Positions 48,201-58,329 of a stretch of DNA of 64,000 bases are shown here, piece by piece. Every line of letters begins with the position of its first letter. The stretch's first letter is position 1. This DNA is from Mytilus edulis. Taxonomy: Eukaryota; Mollusca; Bivalvia; Mytilida; Mytilidae. Made by a program: the position numbers and the translations under genes. The DNA lies in contig NC_092345.1 in the NCBI RefSeq assembly GCF_963676685.1, positions 73,335,960 to 73,399,959 on the forward strand, in the 5' to 3' direction. The notes beneath the pieces were generated by a model. The model made no database searches. It had not been told where the DNA came from and worked only from the letters and a program-made list of their open reading frames with translations.

Positions 48201-51200
48201 ATAATCATAAATAGTTTCTGAGAAAGTTTTAAGCAATAACGATATATTGTTTTTTAGAAACGGCGGGACATGTGAAACCCCCAACCCTGTTTCTTTTTAC
48301 AAAAAACTAAATATCACTAAAATAAAATTTTGAATCAAAACCAAAAAGTATACAGATCTTTAGATTAATATAACAAAGAAGTGTGTAAAGTTTTAAGCAA
48401 TAATCATAAATTGTTTTTGAGATACGGCACAACATGTAAAAAAACCCTCCCCCTTTTTTACAAAATACTCAATAACTCAAAAATGAAATTTTGAATCATC
48501 ACCAAAAAGTAAACAGATCTTCAGATTAATATAACAAAGACATGTATAAAGTTTGAAGCAATAATCAGAAATCGTTTTTGAGATATGGTGCGACATGTAA
48601 AAAAAACCTCCCCCTTTTTTACAAAATACTCAATAACTCAAAAATAAAATTTTGAATCATCACCAAAAAGTATACAGATATTGAGATTAATATAACTAAG
48701 AAATGTTTAAAGTTTTAAGCCATAATCAAGAATCGTTTTTGAGATACGGTGAGACATGTGAAAAAAACACACCCCTGTTTTAGTTACAAAGTGCCGTAAC
48801 TCAAAAAGTGTTAATCTTATTTTCACCAAAAAAGTATACAGATCATTTGACCATCATAAGAAACAACTATGTTAAGTTTCATGAAATTTGGATAAGTCGT
48901 TCTCAAGTAACCGTGCGACATGTTTACGCCAGACGGACACAGGACATTTGTATACCATAATACGTCCCGTCAAAATTTTGACAGGCGTATAAAAACAGGA
49001 GGAGATTGTCCCAAATTTTCAAGGTAGAGAGAATTTGCTATGCTGAGTATAACCCATGTCAGTTTTCCTTTAATTCACACAGTTATAGAGATATTAGCCA
49101 AAACTGTAGTTTGACCGCTATATTCTTTTTTTTAGATATTGGGGCCAGTGTTAGTTAATTACCTTGATTGAGGTAGGTTAGTGTTTCTTCATTAAGTTTC
49201 ACTGCTGGAGATGTGGCTGCCCCTAATATATACTGGAACCTGTTCATTGAAAAAATATATAAGTACATTTAATATATCACTAAAACAACACTGTTGTTAA
49301 ATCACAATTTTGTATAAAATTTAAATAGTATAATGACAATACGTTAATATTCCAAACCATCAAAAGTCAATTTCAGGTGATATGAGATGTGCTAATGCTG
49401 ATACAACAACACTTTATATAGCATTGACTTACAATTTCAGGTGATATGAGATGTGCTAATGCTGATACAACAACACTTTATATAGCATTCACTTACTATT
49501 TCAGGTGATATGAGATGTGCTAATGCTGATACAACAACACTTTATATAGCATTGACTTACAATTTCAGGTGATATGAGATGTGCTAATGCTGATACAACA
49601 ACACTTTATATAGCATTGACTTACAATTTCAGGGGATATGAGATGTGCTAATGCTGATACAACAACACTTTATATAGCATTCACTTACAATTTCAGGTGA
49701 TATGAGATGTGCTAATGCTGATACAACAACACTTTATATAGCATTGACTTACAATTTCAGGGGATATGAGATGTGCTAATGCTGATATAACAACACTTTA
49801 TATAGCATTCACTTACAATTTCAGGGGATATGAGATGTGCTAATGCTGATAAAACAACACTTTATATAGCATTCACTTACAATTTCAGGGGATATGAGAT
49901 GTGCTAATGCTGATAAAACAACACTTTATATAGCATTCACTTACAATTTCAGGGGATATGAGATGTGCTTATGCTGATAAAACAACACTTTATATAGCAT
50001 TCACTTACAATTTCAGGGGATATGAGATGTGCTAATGCTGATAAAACAACACTTTATATAGCATTCACTTACAATTTCAGGGGATAGGAGATGTGCTTGT
50101 GCTGATAAAACAACACTTTATATAGCATTCACTTACTATTTCAGGGGATATGAGATGTGCTAATGCTGATAAAACAACACTTTATATAGCATTCACTTAC
50201 AATTTCAGGGGATAGGAGATGTGCTTATGCTGATAAAACAACACTTTATATAGCATTCACTTACAATTTCAGGGGATATGAGATGTGCTAATGCTGATAA
50301 AACAACACTTTATATAGCATTCACTTACAATTTCAGGGGATATGAGATGTACTTATGCTGATAAAACAACACTTTATATAGCATTCACTTACTATTTCAG
50401 GGGATATGAGATGTGCTAATGCTGATAAAACAACACTTTATATAGCATTCACTTACAATTTCAGGGGATAGGAGATGTGCTTATGCTGATAAAACAACAC
50501 TTTATATAGCATTCACTTACTATTTCAGGGGATATGAGATGTGCTAATGCTGATAAAACAACACTTTATATAGCATTCACTTACAATTTCAGGGGATATG
50601 AGATGTGCTTATGCTGATAAAACAACACTTTATATAGCATTCACTTACAATAAGCAGTTCCCCATAAATTTTCCTGATCAGAAACATTCAAACTAAGCCA
50701 AAGTTTCAAGGTCAAGAGACCATGACTTATTTTAACATGTAAACTATGCATAGGTTATAAAGACAAAAACCACCATGACTAAAAATGGGGGGTTGGGGAG
50801 ATCAACTCAGTGGATATGAGATGTGCTAATACTGATGCAACAACACATCACATATCATTGACTTACAATAAGCAGATACCATCAAACCGACATAAACAGA
50901 AACATATATCCAATAATCAATGTTTGGGGATTACTTTGTACATTTCATCACATAAAGTTTGTATGTTTAACAAAAAAAATAAGATTTCAAATATGCCAGA
51001 CAAGGTTTGCATGAAATGAACTTTCTTGATAATCAAATAATGGTGATAAAATGAAATTTCATTAAAATACTTTTTCTTCACTAAAGGTAATTTCACATAT
51101 TTAAGAAAAACTTTGGCCATCCTTAGGCTCAAGTACATACAAGTGATGTATCACAGGTGATCACCACACCCAAAACAAAGCAATTAATCATTTAGACATT

Positions 51201-52817
51201 TTCAGTTTATAACTACTTAAAAGCCTAATTATAAACATATATTTAATAATTTTCTGATAAATTATGATAGTGATATTTTACATATATAAACTTTAAAAAC
51301 AATGTTACTTAATTTTCTCAAGGTGAACAAATGTCTCATCAATAATTATGTACTCTTACTATCTTACCCAGTGTCCAAGTTTTCCTGTTTAAAGACTGGT
51401 AATGCAAGCAATGCCTCACTGAAAAGAAATAAAACAACATACAACACAACTTCTGAGAAACACAAGTCTTGAAACAGGACTTTACATGTATTTATAAGTT
51501 AAAGATGGCTTTGAACTAGTTTTCAGTAAAAGGGTGCATGTGTATGCTTTAAAAGGACTGTGTGTCTTTAAAATTGAGAATGGAAATTGGGTATGTGTCA
51601 AAGAGACACCAACCTGATCAAAGAGCAGAAATCAGCCTAAACCCACCAATGGGTTTTCAATGCAGTGACAAAATCCCACATACAGAGGGGGCTTAAACTG
51701 GCCCCTTAACACAAATATGTACTGTAAATTATTTTTTATGCTTTCTATTGAATTGATGAAACAAGGCTTTTTTCAAATGATGTAAAAGTAAGTTTCTATG
51801 TTGTAGTGTTATACCATCATCTCAGGTTAGGGGAGGTTTGTAAACTCGCTGATATGTAACAAAATTGTTTAATGTTGCCACATTCAGACCAAAGTTAGGA
51901 AGCTGCCATTCAGTGTTGTTTGATGCTGTCTATCCTATTTGTTTTTTAGTGTACATATATAAGGTCGCTTTTGTTTTTTTGTTAGAATTGTTTGACATTT
52001 GATCATTTCTGGGCCTTTAGTTAACTTCCTGGTAGATTGATCTACAGAATGTCCCCCCCCCTGCACTATGCTGTTAGTTCTATCAAAAGTAGATGTGAGA
52101 CCTGAAATAAAGCTATAAAACCTGACATAAGAGATTTGATTGCATTTTTCAATTTTTATCTCCATATCTAAGCAATATGCATGGTGTTCCAAATTTAAAT
52201 TAAAAACAATGACTCAATAAAATAACAAATACAATCCAAACATGTTGCTACAAATATAAGCAGAAAGATCAATTCAAGTAATAATGTACGGGCAGAATTT
52301 GAATTAGTTACAGCATATGTGGATATATTGACTTTACATTGTACATAAAAATAATGATATCAGTAAGATTATACATTGTGCCAATATACTTTATAAGTAT
52401 CCAAATTTTAGCAGTTAAGCAAGTTAAAATTTACTTAATAAGTCTTTTAAAGCTGACTTGGGCTTTGATCATTGTTGAAGGGAGTACGGTGACCTATAGT
52501 TGTTAATTTCAGTGTCATTTGGTCTTTTGTGGAGAGTTGTCTCATTGGCAATCATACTACATCTTCTTTATTTTAATACTTATACATAAATTCATCCCAA
52601 CTAGTCAAAATATATCAATTCAAGGAATAGTTAAAAAATACCTCATGTTATAAGTGCCTGATCCCAGGTCATTTCCTAGCCCGGATAATGAACCATCAAA
52701 GTCAGCCGCCAAAGAATCATTAATGTCCCAGCTTGTGATACTGATGTTATGGTGGGACATTTTCGTCCGTTTGCTTCCTGTGGTACCAAGTTCATCGGAC
52801 GACCAACCGTAGGACAT
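36247..52817 (-). CDS. TFCP2: CP2/LSF-type (grainyhead superfamily) transcription factor, TFCP2/UBP1-like (16 coding exons)
   Basis: Nuclear DNA-binding protein of the CP2 subfamily, which acts as dimers or tetramers. Coding exons in order (high to low): 52642-52817, 51368-51418, 49163-49239, 46474-46541, 45956-46061, 45149-45402, 44439-44507, 43388-43429, 42526-42677, 42169-42289, 41669-41765, 39924-40014, 38906-38955, 37911-38053, 37163-37214, 36247-36293. They total 1596 nt, 531 codons plus stop; every junction keeps phase with GT..AG sites. Seen: N-terminal [22 protein letters not shown]2 DNA-binding region (about residues 75-285) with [19 protein letters not shown], a SAM-like domain (about 373-450) and a C-terminal oligomerisation region (about 452-531). 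Vertebrates have TFCP2 and UBP1; an invertebrate gene is expected to be orthologous to both, as is Drosophila gemini. The upstream non-coding exon(s) were not located. Confidence 0.96.
37441..37735. mobile_element. MITE of about 295 bp in a TFCP2 intron
   Basis: The ends are inverted: ATGCCGAGTTCACACGTA at the left and the complement of ATGCCTTGTTCACATGTA at the right. The interior is rich in AATTCGAATT palindromes. There is no ORF. The target duplication is not clear (TAA on both sides is possible). The family is not assigned. Confidence 0.75.
40095..40855 (+). repeat. Hairpin-ended element, family C, with two kinds of internal repeat
   Basis: The left part has three units around GGACCAATTTGATAATTGGG and TTAGATTCAGCATACCAAAG. 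The right part has two ~160-bp units around TTGGGACCAAAACTCCCAAA. It ends TTTGGACGATGACGACGCC and the foldback ATACGACC..GGTCGTAT. A second, diverged copy is at 55300-55790. It lies in a TFCP2 intron. Confidence 0.8.
41385..41535. repeat. Tandem motif TGACATCATACAGATT with a CRE site
   Basis: Four to five copies of TGACRTCATACAGATT occur between 41388 and 41525, one being the palindrome TGACGTCA (41419), the consensus for CREB/ATF binding. A longer unit with GATAAAGCTTTTGCAAC is also repeated. It lies in a TFCP2 intron; a regulatory role is speculation. Confidence 0.7.
41669..41765 (-). CDS. TFCP2: TFCP2-like exon, first part of SAM-like domain
   Basis: Encodes [20 protein letters not shown] and [13 protein letters not shown], which match the SAM-like region of TFCP2 (WLHRNRFSTFTRLFTNFSG in human). 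The domain continues in exon 39924-40014 ([16 protein letters not shown]). SAM-like domains mediate protein-protein contacts in this family. Confidence 0.93.
44270..44400 (-). repeat. Dispersed repeat 'GTGGTATGATTG', reverse
   Basis: Contains GTTGAAGGTCGTATATTGAC and GGGTGGAGAGTTGTCTCATT, reverse complement of the repeat's first ~120 bp. It lies close to the TFCP2 exon at 44439-44507, less than 50 bp from its donor side. Confidence 0.7.
45149..45402 (-). CDS. TFCP2: TFCP2-like exon, core of the CP2 DNA-binding domain
   Basis: At 254 bp this is the largest coding exon. It encodes [20 protein letters not shown] through [11 protein letters not shown], including the hallmark [20 protein letters not shown] of the immunoglobulin-like DNA-binding fold shared by CP2 and grainyhead proteins. 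The acceptor is TTATTTTCAG and the donor AAG/GTATAT. It has no frame disruption. Confidence 0.96.
46837..47890 (+). repeat. Hairpin-ended element, family D, with 147-bp internal units
   Basis: Begins AACAAGAGTGCACACGCTGA. It has six units starting AATGAGGTCAAGG at 46956, 47101, 47250, 47397, 47543 and 47697 (spacing 145-154). It ends with CGCCGCCGCTGCTGCATCAC and the foldback GAGCTTTCTGTGACG / TTCGCAGGCTC, then AACAAAAA. The units are the same as in the element at 24412-25598, but the two ends differ. Confidence 0.85.
48050..48995 (+). repeat. Hairpin-ended element, family E, with 161-bp internal units
   Basis: About four units with TTTTGAATCATCACCAAAAA spaced 161 bp (48328, 48489, 48650), each including ACATGTAAAAAAAACC and CAATAACTCAAAAAT. 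It ends ACGCCAGACGGACACAGGAC and a foldback ATACGTCCCGTCAAAA / TTTTGACAGGCGTAT. It lies in a TFCP2 intron directly after family D. Confidence 0.85.
49370..50655. repeat. 64-bp tandem array, about 20 units, in TFCP2 intron 2
   Basis: The plus-strand unit reads AATTTCAGGGGATATGAGAT, GTGCTAATGCTGATAAAACA, ACACTTTATATAGCATTCAC, TTAC (64 bp, checked at 49381, 49445 and 49509). Units are highly similar, with a few fixed variants (GGTGAT vs GGGGAT, GATACA vs GATAAA). A diverged partial unit lies outside the array at 50812-50875. On the gene's sense strand every unit contains GTAAGTGAATG and TTGTTTTATCAG. Confidence 0.97.
51566..51725 (+). repeat. SINE-like repeat (same as the insertion in PLE copy 1)
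   Basis: Starts AAAATTGAGAATGGAAATTG, continues GTGTCAAAGAGACACCAACC and GGTTTTCAATGCAGTGACAA, and ends at CCCCTTAACACAAATATG. It is the longest copy in the window and lies in TFCP2 intron 1. Confidence 0.75.
52480..52575 (-). repeat. Dispersed repeat 'GTGGTATGATTG', reverse fragment
   Basis: Contains AGTACGGTGACCTATAGTTG and TTTTGTGGAGAGTTGTCTCA, a well matched 5' fragment lying 65 bp from the first known TFCP2 coding exon. Confidence 0.75.
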
Positions 52818-52836
52818 TTGACTTCCACCAATATAT
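52642..52836 (-). CDS. TFCP2: TFCP2-like exon with probable start codon
   Basis: The acceptor CTGCTTTTAG precedes 19 nt and then ATG at 52817. The frame is open upstream to the splice site, so a longer N-terminus from an earlier exon is possible. The encoded [20 protein letters not shown] matches the conserved N-terminal motif of TFCP2/UBP1. The donor is ATGAG/GTATTT at 52642. Confidence 0.88.
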
Positions 52837-53525
52837 CTAAAAGCAGAATAAACCATCATTTTTACTTTTTCTTGAACATTTATAGACATGGTTACTTTGA
52901 AATCATAGCTACTCAGGGATACTTATTTAAATGGATTTCATGATATTAACAGTTCAACAAAGTATAAATTTTATTTAAATTTGTATGCAGATCATGTTAA
53001 TACATTGTAACACTGGAATAAATGAACTATATAAATTTGGTTAAAACTTATTATATATGCTTATAGAAAATCAAATATATTTTTGAGCATGTACATGAAC
53101 AATTGCTTGCAAAATATAAAAGGCACTACCAATTCGCACCATTAGTAGTTATATGGTGAAGTTCTATATTAATTTCTGACAGTATTTCTGAGTTTTCCCC
53201 AGGGACCTTGTGTGATGCTTTAGCACTTGAATATGATGCTATCTGAAATAGTTTGTTATCGATAAAATGTTATAATTTCTCAATATAGATATTTCAAAAT
53301 TGTGTTTAACCAGGTTTGGTATATGGTGGAGAGAACAAGTTTATTTTACATCTTTTTCTCCCTTTAGGATAGTCTGTTTATTGAAATTGTTAAGCAGTTC
53401 CACTCAAATTGTTTTACCTATTCACATGATATTTTCTCTCAAGTTATATTATCATTTCTGCTCTGTGGTTCTCTCAATGGTTACATTGTTTCATTATATA
53501 AATGTTCATTATTTTACATGTTTTA

Positions 53526-53950
53526 TGATGAAATCATTTAGGCAAAAAGCAGTTCAGTATAGTACAGGTAAGATTTCTTTAAAAGATATCATTAATAATT
53601 TTTTCATATCACCCTGCAACTGAATTCTTCCACAGATGTCCAAAAAACACAGAAGCATGATGATGGGCTGTGTTCAATGATTTCATTCATTTATATTAAA
53701 TAATAGCTTAACCTTCATGATATGGTTAATAATTGGTTATATTGTATCACTATGTCCACTATTCACTGAAATCATTTAGGCATTAAGCAGTTCATTATAG
53801 TACTGGTTAGATTTCATTAATAATTTGTTCACATTACCTGCATCAATACATAGATGTACAAAAACACTGAAGCATGATGATTGGCTGTGTTCAATGATAT
53901 GATTCATTAATATTAATTATTAGCTTAACTTTCATGATAATAAATAAAAC
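53526..53950. repeat. Two-copy tandem duplication, about 200-240 bp
   Basis: GAAATCATTTAGGCA begins at 53530 and again at 53768. Both halves continue with AAGCAGTTCA, TATAGTAC, then GAAGCATGATGAT and GGCTGTGTTCAATGAT. The copies have diverged by substitutions and a ~50-bp length difference. It lies upstream of TFCP2 and has no coding role. Confidence 0.8.
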
Positions 53951-55299
53951 ACTGTCACATCTTCAAAGTGACTTCATTAGGTAAATTTATCAAACTTAAG
54001 CAAACAGTGATTAATAGTGTGAGCATTTATGCCAAATTAACATATGCACATGTGTATGTACTTTGTACATGTACAGCACAAGTGTCCCATATATTTTTTT
54101 ACATGACTTGACCATAATATTATTTCCCAGTACTAGTGAGTAAAAAAATAAGGCACTTGTCCGCACTAAAAGGTAAATATTGCATTCATTTTGCACTGCC
54201 AACTTAAAATTTAACTATCATTGTATTAAGCAATGGTAGGAAATTTGTAGTAATGGACAAAGGAAGATAACTCTAATCCTAAATATAAATCATTTATATT
54301 AATTAGAACATGTACATTGTACTAGATTCATGCACCAAGCACAATCTTAGTACTATCTTGATAAATGTTATTACTTAAATATCATTTTGTAACTTTCATC
54401 GATAAATTTCTTGAAATATTGTACTTTAACAATACCACAATACTTTAACAATATCACAATAACAATAAAGTTACCTGTATTTTGGACAAGTCATTAACCT
54501 TAAGCTTATCAACTTTTGTTTGAATGGGAATAAACTGACTTTTCAATTCTCAAAGCTAAATGTATAATTATAAACATTTTAAGTGTATGTGCATGTACAT
54601 GTTGTCATATAAAAAACTTTGAATGAAACATGCACCTACATGTATTTGGGGTTTCAGAGGATTTAAAAGCATGTTAATGGTAGGTAAAGAGGGTCGGTAA
54701 TGGCAAAAAGACCAATTATTTAGTTTAATTTTCAAAAAGAAAACCAGTACACACAATGTACAATATTCTTCAACTATCTGATTTTGTATCTGTAGAGCGT
54801 AGGGTATGAAATAAGAGCTGTTGTATTAATTGTAGATATGTTACAATAGAACGGTATTGGGAGATAGGTAAGCTTGTGTGTGAAAAAATGATCTACCTTT
54901 TCTCTCCACACAGCATGAAAGCTGCTGCAGTATTCCTAGAAAAAAAATACTGTAATTTATGCATTTTAGAACACAGATATATATACTGTATACAGTCAAT
55001 GAAAGTGAGGACTGATTTTCATAATCCAAACACTGTGTTAACAGGTGCTCCGCATGGCACAGCTTTATACTACCGCAGTGGTCGAACCCTGAACAGTTGG
55101 GCCAAATTTGGTCACAATATTCAAGCTTGATACTGTCTAAATTTTTGACATACTATAGGTTTTTGTCATAAAATAAATGTGGTCAAAGATTTAATAAATC
55201 TATTGCACAATACTGTGTAAATGAAGATTTCTTCTTGAAACTTTTCAAAATTTGAAAACAGAAAAATTTTGAAAAAAAAAGAATCCCTTAAAAAAATTG
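53951..55299. other. AT-rich stretch upstream of TFCP2, no gene seen
   Basis: Several ACATGTACA-type short repeats and AT runs. Frames of 62-84 codons have no recognised similarity. Confidence 0.45.
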
Positions 55300-55790
55300 T
55301 CAACAAAAAATCCCCCTCCCTAACTTATTGAAACCACCTTTAGAGCAAAAATCCTGAAACTCAATCCCATCCTTTCCTTTTGAAGTATGAATCCTTGTAG
55401 TACAATTTCAGATAGATCCATACACTTAAACACAAGTCATTGTCTGGAAACTACAAACAAGCTTCTTTTTTAAATATTGTTGTACAATTTCAGAGCAATT
55501 GAAATGCTTATACACAAGTTATTATCCTGAAACTAGAAAAATGCTCGTTTTACATGTAGGCCCATTTGGGCCCCTAATTCCTAAACAGTTGGGACCAGCA
55601 TCCCCAAAATATATCCCAACCTTCCATTAGTGGTACATTTGTATTGAACCTTCTGAATAAATTTCCTGAAGATCAATTCATTTAAACTAGAGTTATTGTC
55701 TGGAAAACCAATGAGTCTTTGGACGACGCAGACAACATCATACCATTATACGATCCCAAAATATTTTTTTTGCGGTTGTATAAAAACTTG
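55300..55790 (+). repeat. Family C hairpin-ended element, diverged copy
   Basis: Shows the two interior units (TCCTGAAACTCAATCCCATC; AGTTGGGACCAGCATCCCC), then GAGTCTTTGGACGACGCAGA and a foldback ATACGATCC..GGTTGTAT, parallel to 40095-40855. Confidence 0.7.
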
Positions 55791-56035
55791 GTGTCAGACA
55801 ATAAAAATTGAGCAACTGTTCCAAATTTTGGTAGGGAACTGGAAGTAATCCCTCCATTAAATCCCTTTCTTATTTATTATCTTGGTGTCTTTCCTCCCAA
55901 CACCATGCTTTTTAATGCCATACATTTGTAATTTACCTTTGGAGTGTACCAGTAGCACGAGTTGTTGTTGACTGAAAAAATCATTTCTTGTGCTTTCTAT
56001 AATTTAATGACAGTCTGACTTATAATGATAATGAA

Positions 56036-56745
56036 GAACAAGAGGCTCTCAAGAGCCTAAATCAATCACATGTTATTCTTTGCTTAAATCTTTCAGCAAT
56101 GATTACTTTTGCAATTTACACTTTCTCTCTATCTATTTTAATATGAAAGATAATAACCAATCAAAGAGCAAAATTGCTCTGAGGGATACGATTGCCATTG
56201 TTTTAATTGACACATGTATACATGTAGCTAGATAATATTATTTTCAAAACTAATTTAACTGCACATGTAAAATGTAATTATGTAATCTGAATAGTTGCAT
56301 AATACTAATAGGCTTAGCCAATCCCAGATACAAGAGTATGAACAATGTAAAAACAGTAAAATTTCATAAATAAAACTATTTGGGACAATAACCCTACAAT
56401 GGGTGGTCCAATTGGTCTGAAAATTCATAGAAGATAGATTTAGACTTATTCATCACTTTTACTTCTGTCTCTTTTGCTTTGTCTACTGCAGTTTTTGAGA
56501 TATACATTTTGTACATTGTGTAAGCCAAAAACTACATTTGACCCCTATGTTCTACTTTAATAGGCATGGCTACCTAGTTTGATGAAGGATCAAAACTTTG
56601 GATACAATTTATAAACTAAATACCCTAACGACCAAAAAGGAACATTTAGTTAAAGTATGAAGATATTTGGCACAGTAGATTCAGAGAATCAGATTCGGGT
56701 AAAAACAATCAAAATATTTCATGTTTCATTTTAAGTGGAGTATAT
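56036..56745 (+). repeat. Family A element lacking its 3' hairpin
   Basis: Begins AACAAGAGGCTCTCAAGAGC. The interior has GGACAATAACCCTACAATGG and TTTGACCCCTATGTTCTACT, as in other family A copies. The terminal foldback is not found; the copy fades at about 56745. Confidence 0.65.
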
Positions 56746-57228
56746 ACAATGTATAACTATTTGATTTTAAGACAGAGCTTTACATAATAAAGGTACATCT
56801 AATGAACAAAAAGTGACGCAATAATTTGTTTTACAGAATTTATTCAATCTGTTTTTAAATTGTAAAACAAAAAATAAATGAAGTAAAGAAATTTATAATT
56901 TTAACTTTCATTTTCTATTTTTATACTACTGCATGTACTGTTTACATCAAATTTCTTCAGTTTTCTATAAATTATTTTATTTATTTGTGATTAATTTAGG
57001 GAGAACTGTCATCATTCATCCTGTAATTTGATTGGTTTAACAATCATTTCACTTATTTCATTATCATTATTACTTTTTATTACATTTGAAATACAATAAT
57101 AATCTTAGTATAATAAATATTGACTTTGCAGTTTATATTCATTTGAAAGGAAATAATTTTTTTTTTTTTTTACAAATAAACAAAATAAACAAACACAAAC
57201 ATGACAAAAATCCATACATAGAGTGTAG

Positions 57229-58323
57229 CAGGGATGATTCCAGCTGTTTTCAAATGGGTCCCTTGAACATCAAATTGGGAATTTTTATTCTCATTGGGAA
57301 TTTTTTAAGCATAAAATCTAAGACGAAATAACATTATTTTCCTGTAAAAACGGAAAATGTATATTATTAAGTTTAACCTGTACACTGATGTTCATGTAAG
57401 TTGTAACATTTTGAATAGTTCTGGATGGGCTACCGTTATTACATGAATATATCATTGAACATGATGCTCTAGTTTATCATCTTAGCTATATTTACCTAGG
57501 CCTATTACAAAAACATATTTCAGCTAGCATAAAACCACTGAAAAAAATCATTCATCAGGTATTTTTTCAACAGCAGGTCATCTCTATAAATTTACCTTGA
57601 TTCAAATGGATTTCAAATTGAACTGGTCAATTATAATTGTCGAATTCAGAAAAGCAATAACAAAAGTTTATATACTTAATTGATAAGATATTTAAAGCAT
57701 TGAACCAGTGTTCTTTAAAATTATTTGAATAGTCTTCAAAACTTTCAAAATAGTTCCATAATGATGACATCGTATTTCATGAATGGTCTATCATCAACAT
57801 TATTTTCAAAAAACGCTCAAACTTTTGTTTTTTGAGGAAATAATTTCTTTTACAAAACAAGTTTTAATCATATTATATAACCGGCTCTGCTGGGCGATCT
57901 GCTTTTACGAGATTGGCGCCCATTAAACTTTATCCATCAATGTTAATCAAAATTTGAATTTGTTTTCTGTCAAGGTCTGCTTTGACATCCATTTTTATCA
58001 GCCTGCTTACTCCCATAACATATTAATCAATTGAATTCGGCTGCTAAAATTGTTTGCCACATGTTGACATACAAATGTAATTAAATCGTTGTTAATAAAA
58101 AGCGATCGTAAACAGCATTCTTATCCGGATTTATAAACGTTTTGACAACAAACTATGAAAAATTATAGTTGCCTTAATCGGTGACAGAAACTTTTCCAGA
58201 AATATCGGTTTTTATTTTATTTTCCTGAATTGGGAATTCATTTTCATGTACATATTTTTGGGGCCGCTGGCCAATTTAAGGGCCGCTAAGCGGCCCTAAA
58301 CTATATAGTGGAATCATCCCTGT
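57229..58323. mobile_element. 1.1-kb terminal-inverted-repeat DNA element
   Basis: The left end CAGGGATGATTCCA and the right end TGGAATCATCCCTG are perfect 14-bp inverted repeats. Both are bordered by TGTAG, a likely 5-bp target duplication. Just inside the right end is a palindrome AGGGCCGCT / AGCGGCCCT. The interior has no frame I recognise as a transposase, so it is probably non-autonomous. CAGGG ends resemble hAT elements, but those make 8-bp duplications, so the superfamily is left open. Confidence 0.8.
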
Positions 58324-58329
58324 GTAGTT

